From contig DUIP01000179.1 of NCBI GenBank assembly GCA_013330285.1, positions 3,581-9,221 on the forward strand: a stretch of DNA of 5,641 bases, given 5' to 3'. This DNA comes from Candidatus Poseidoniaceae archaeon (lineage in GTDB: Archaea > Thermoplasmatota > Poseidoniia > Poseidoniales > Poseidoniaceae). The notes under the pieces are model-generated. The model saw only the letters and a list, made by a program, of their open reading frames with translations. It had not been told where the DNA came from and searched no databases. Both the position numbers and the translations under genes were made by a program. Shown here piece by piece: positions 5,591 to 5,641 of this stretch (the first letter of the stretch is position 1; each line of letters starts with the position of its first letter).

Positions 5591-5641
5591 AAAGAATGTT
5601 TTTTGGCCTTACCTTTCACCAAGTGTTTCATTTCACACCAA

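Noticed and set aside
5563..5631. Upstream ATG giving the transporter 23 extra residues
   Set aside because: The extension holds the GATAAA box at leaderless distance from the ATG at 5562, and the usual MMPL N-terminal motif is complete without it. It remains possible.

Overview
The window most likely comes from an uncultured archaeon, probably a marine Euryarchaeota/Thermoplasmatota lineage of the Poseidoniales (Marine Group II) type. This is an inference. The support is TATA-like boxes (GATAAA or TTTATT) placed at leaderless or near-leaderless distance from several starts, an internal operon gene with its own GAGGG Shine-Dalgarno, and small acidic zinc-ribbon/membrane proteins and Trp-rich small proteins of the kind common in that group. 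No rRNA, tRNA, CRISPR array or insertion sequence was seen, so the taxonomy rests on style rather than on a marker gene.

Layout, left to right. At 1-215 (minus) is the N-terminal part of an unrecognised protein with a Trp-rich head, cut by the window edge. At 216-454 is a divergent intergenic region holding a small interrupted palindrome and a promoter-like box. At 455-850 (plus) is a small two-pass membrane protein with a Trp-rich cytoplasmic tail. At 894-1346 (minus), convergent with it, is a zinc-ribbon membrane protein. A short region with promoters for both strands (1347-1440) leads to a class I glutamine amidotransferase at 1441-2085 (plus). Convergent with that is a two-gene minus-strand operon transcribed from the right: a complete MMPL/RND transporter (3202-5562), then, 12 bases downstream, an old-yellow-enzyme-family flavin oxidoreductase (2107-3189).

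Functionally, only the MMPL transporter, the OYE-family oxidoreductase and the glutamine amidotransferase can be assigned to known families, and none has a substrate that can be read from sequence. The transporter and the oxidoreductase are very likely co-transcribed, which suggests but does not prove that they act on related lipid-like or small electrophilic compounds. The three small proteins at the left are orphans with visible architecture but no assignable function. I see no defence system, mobile element or clearly novel multi-gene system. The most interesting points are the transporter-oxidoreductase pairing, the orphan Trp-motif proteins, and how clearly the translation-start signals can be read.
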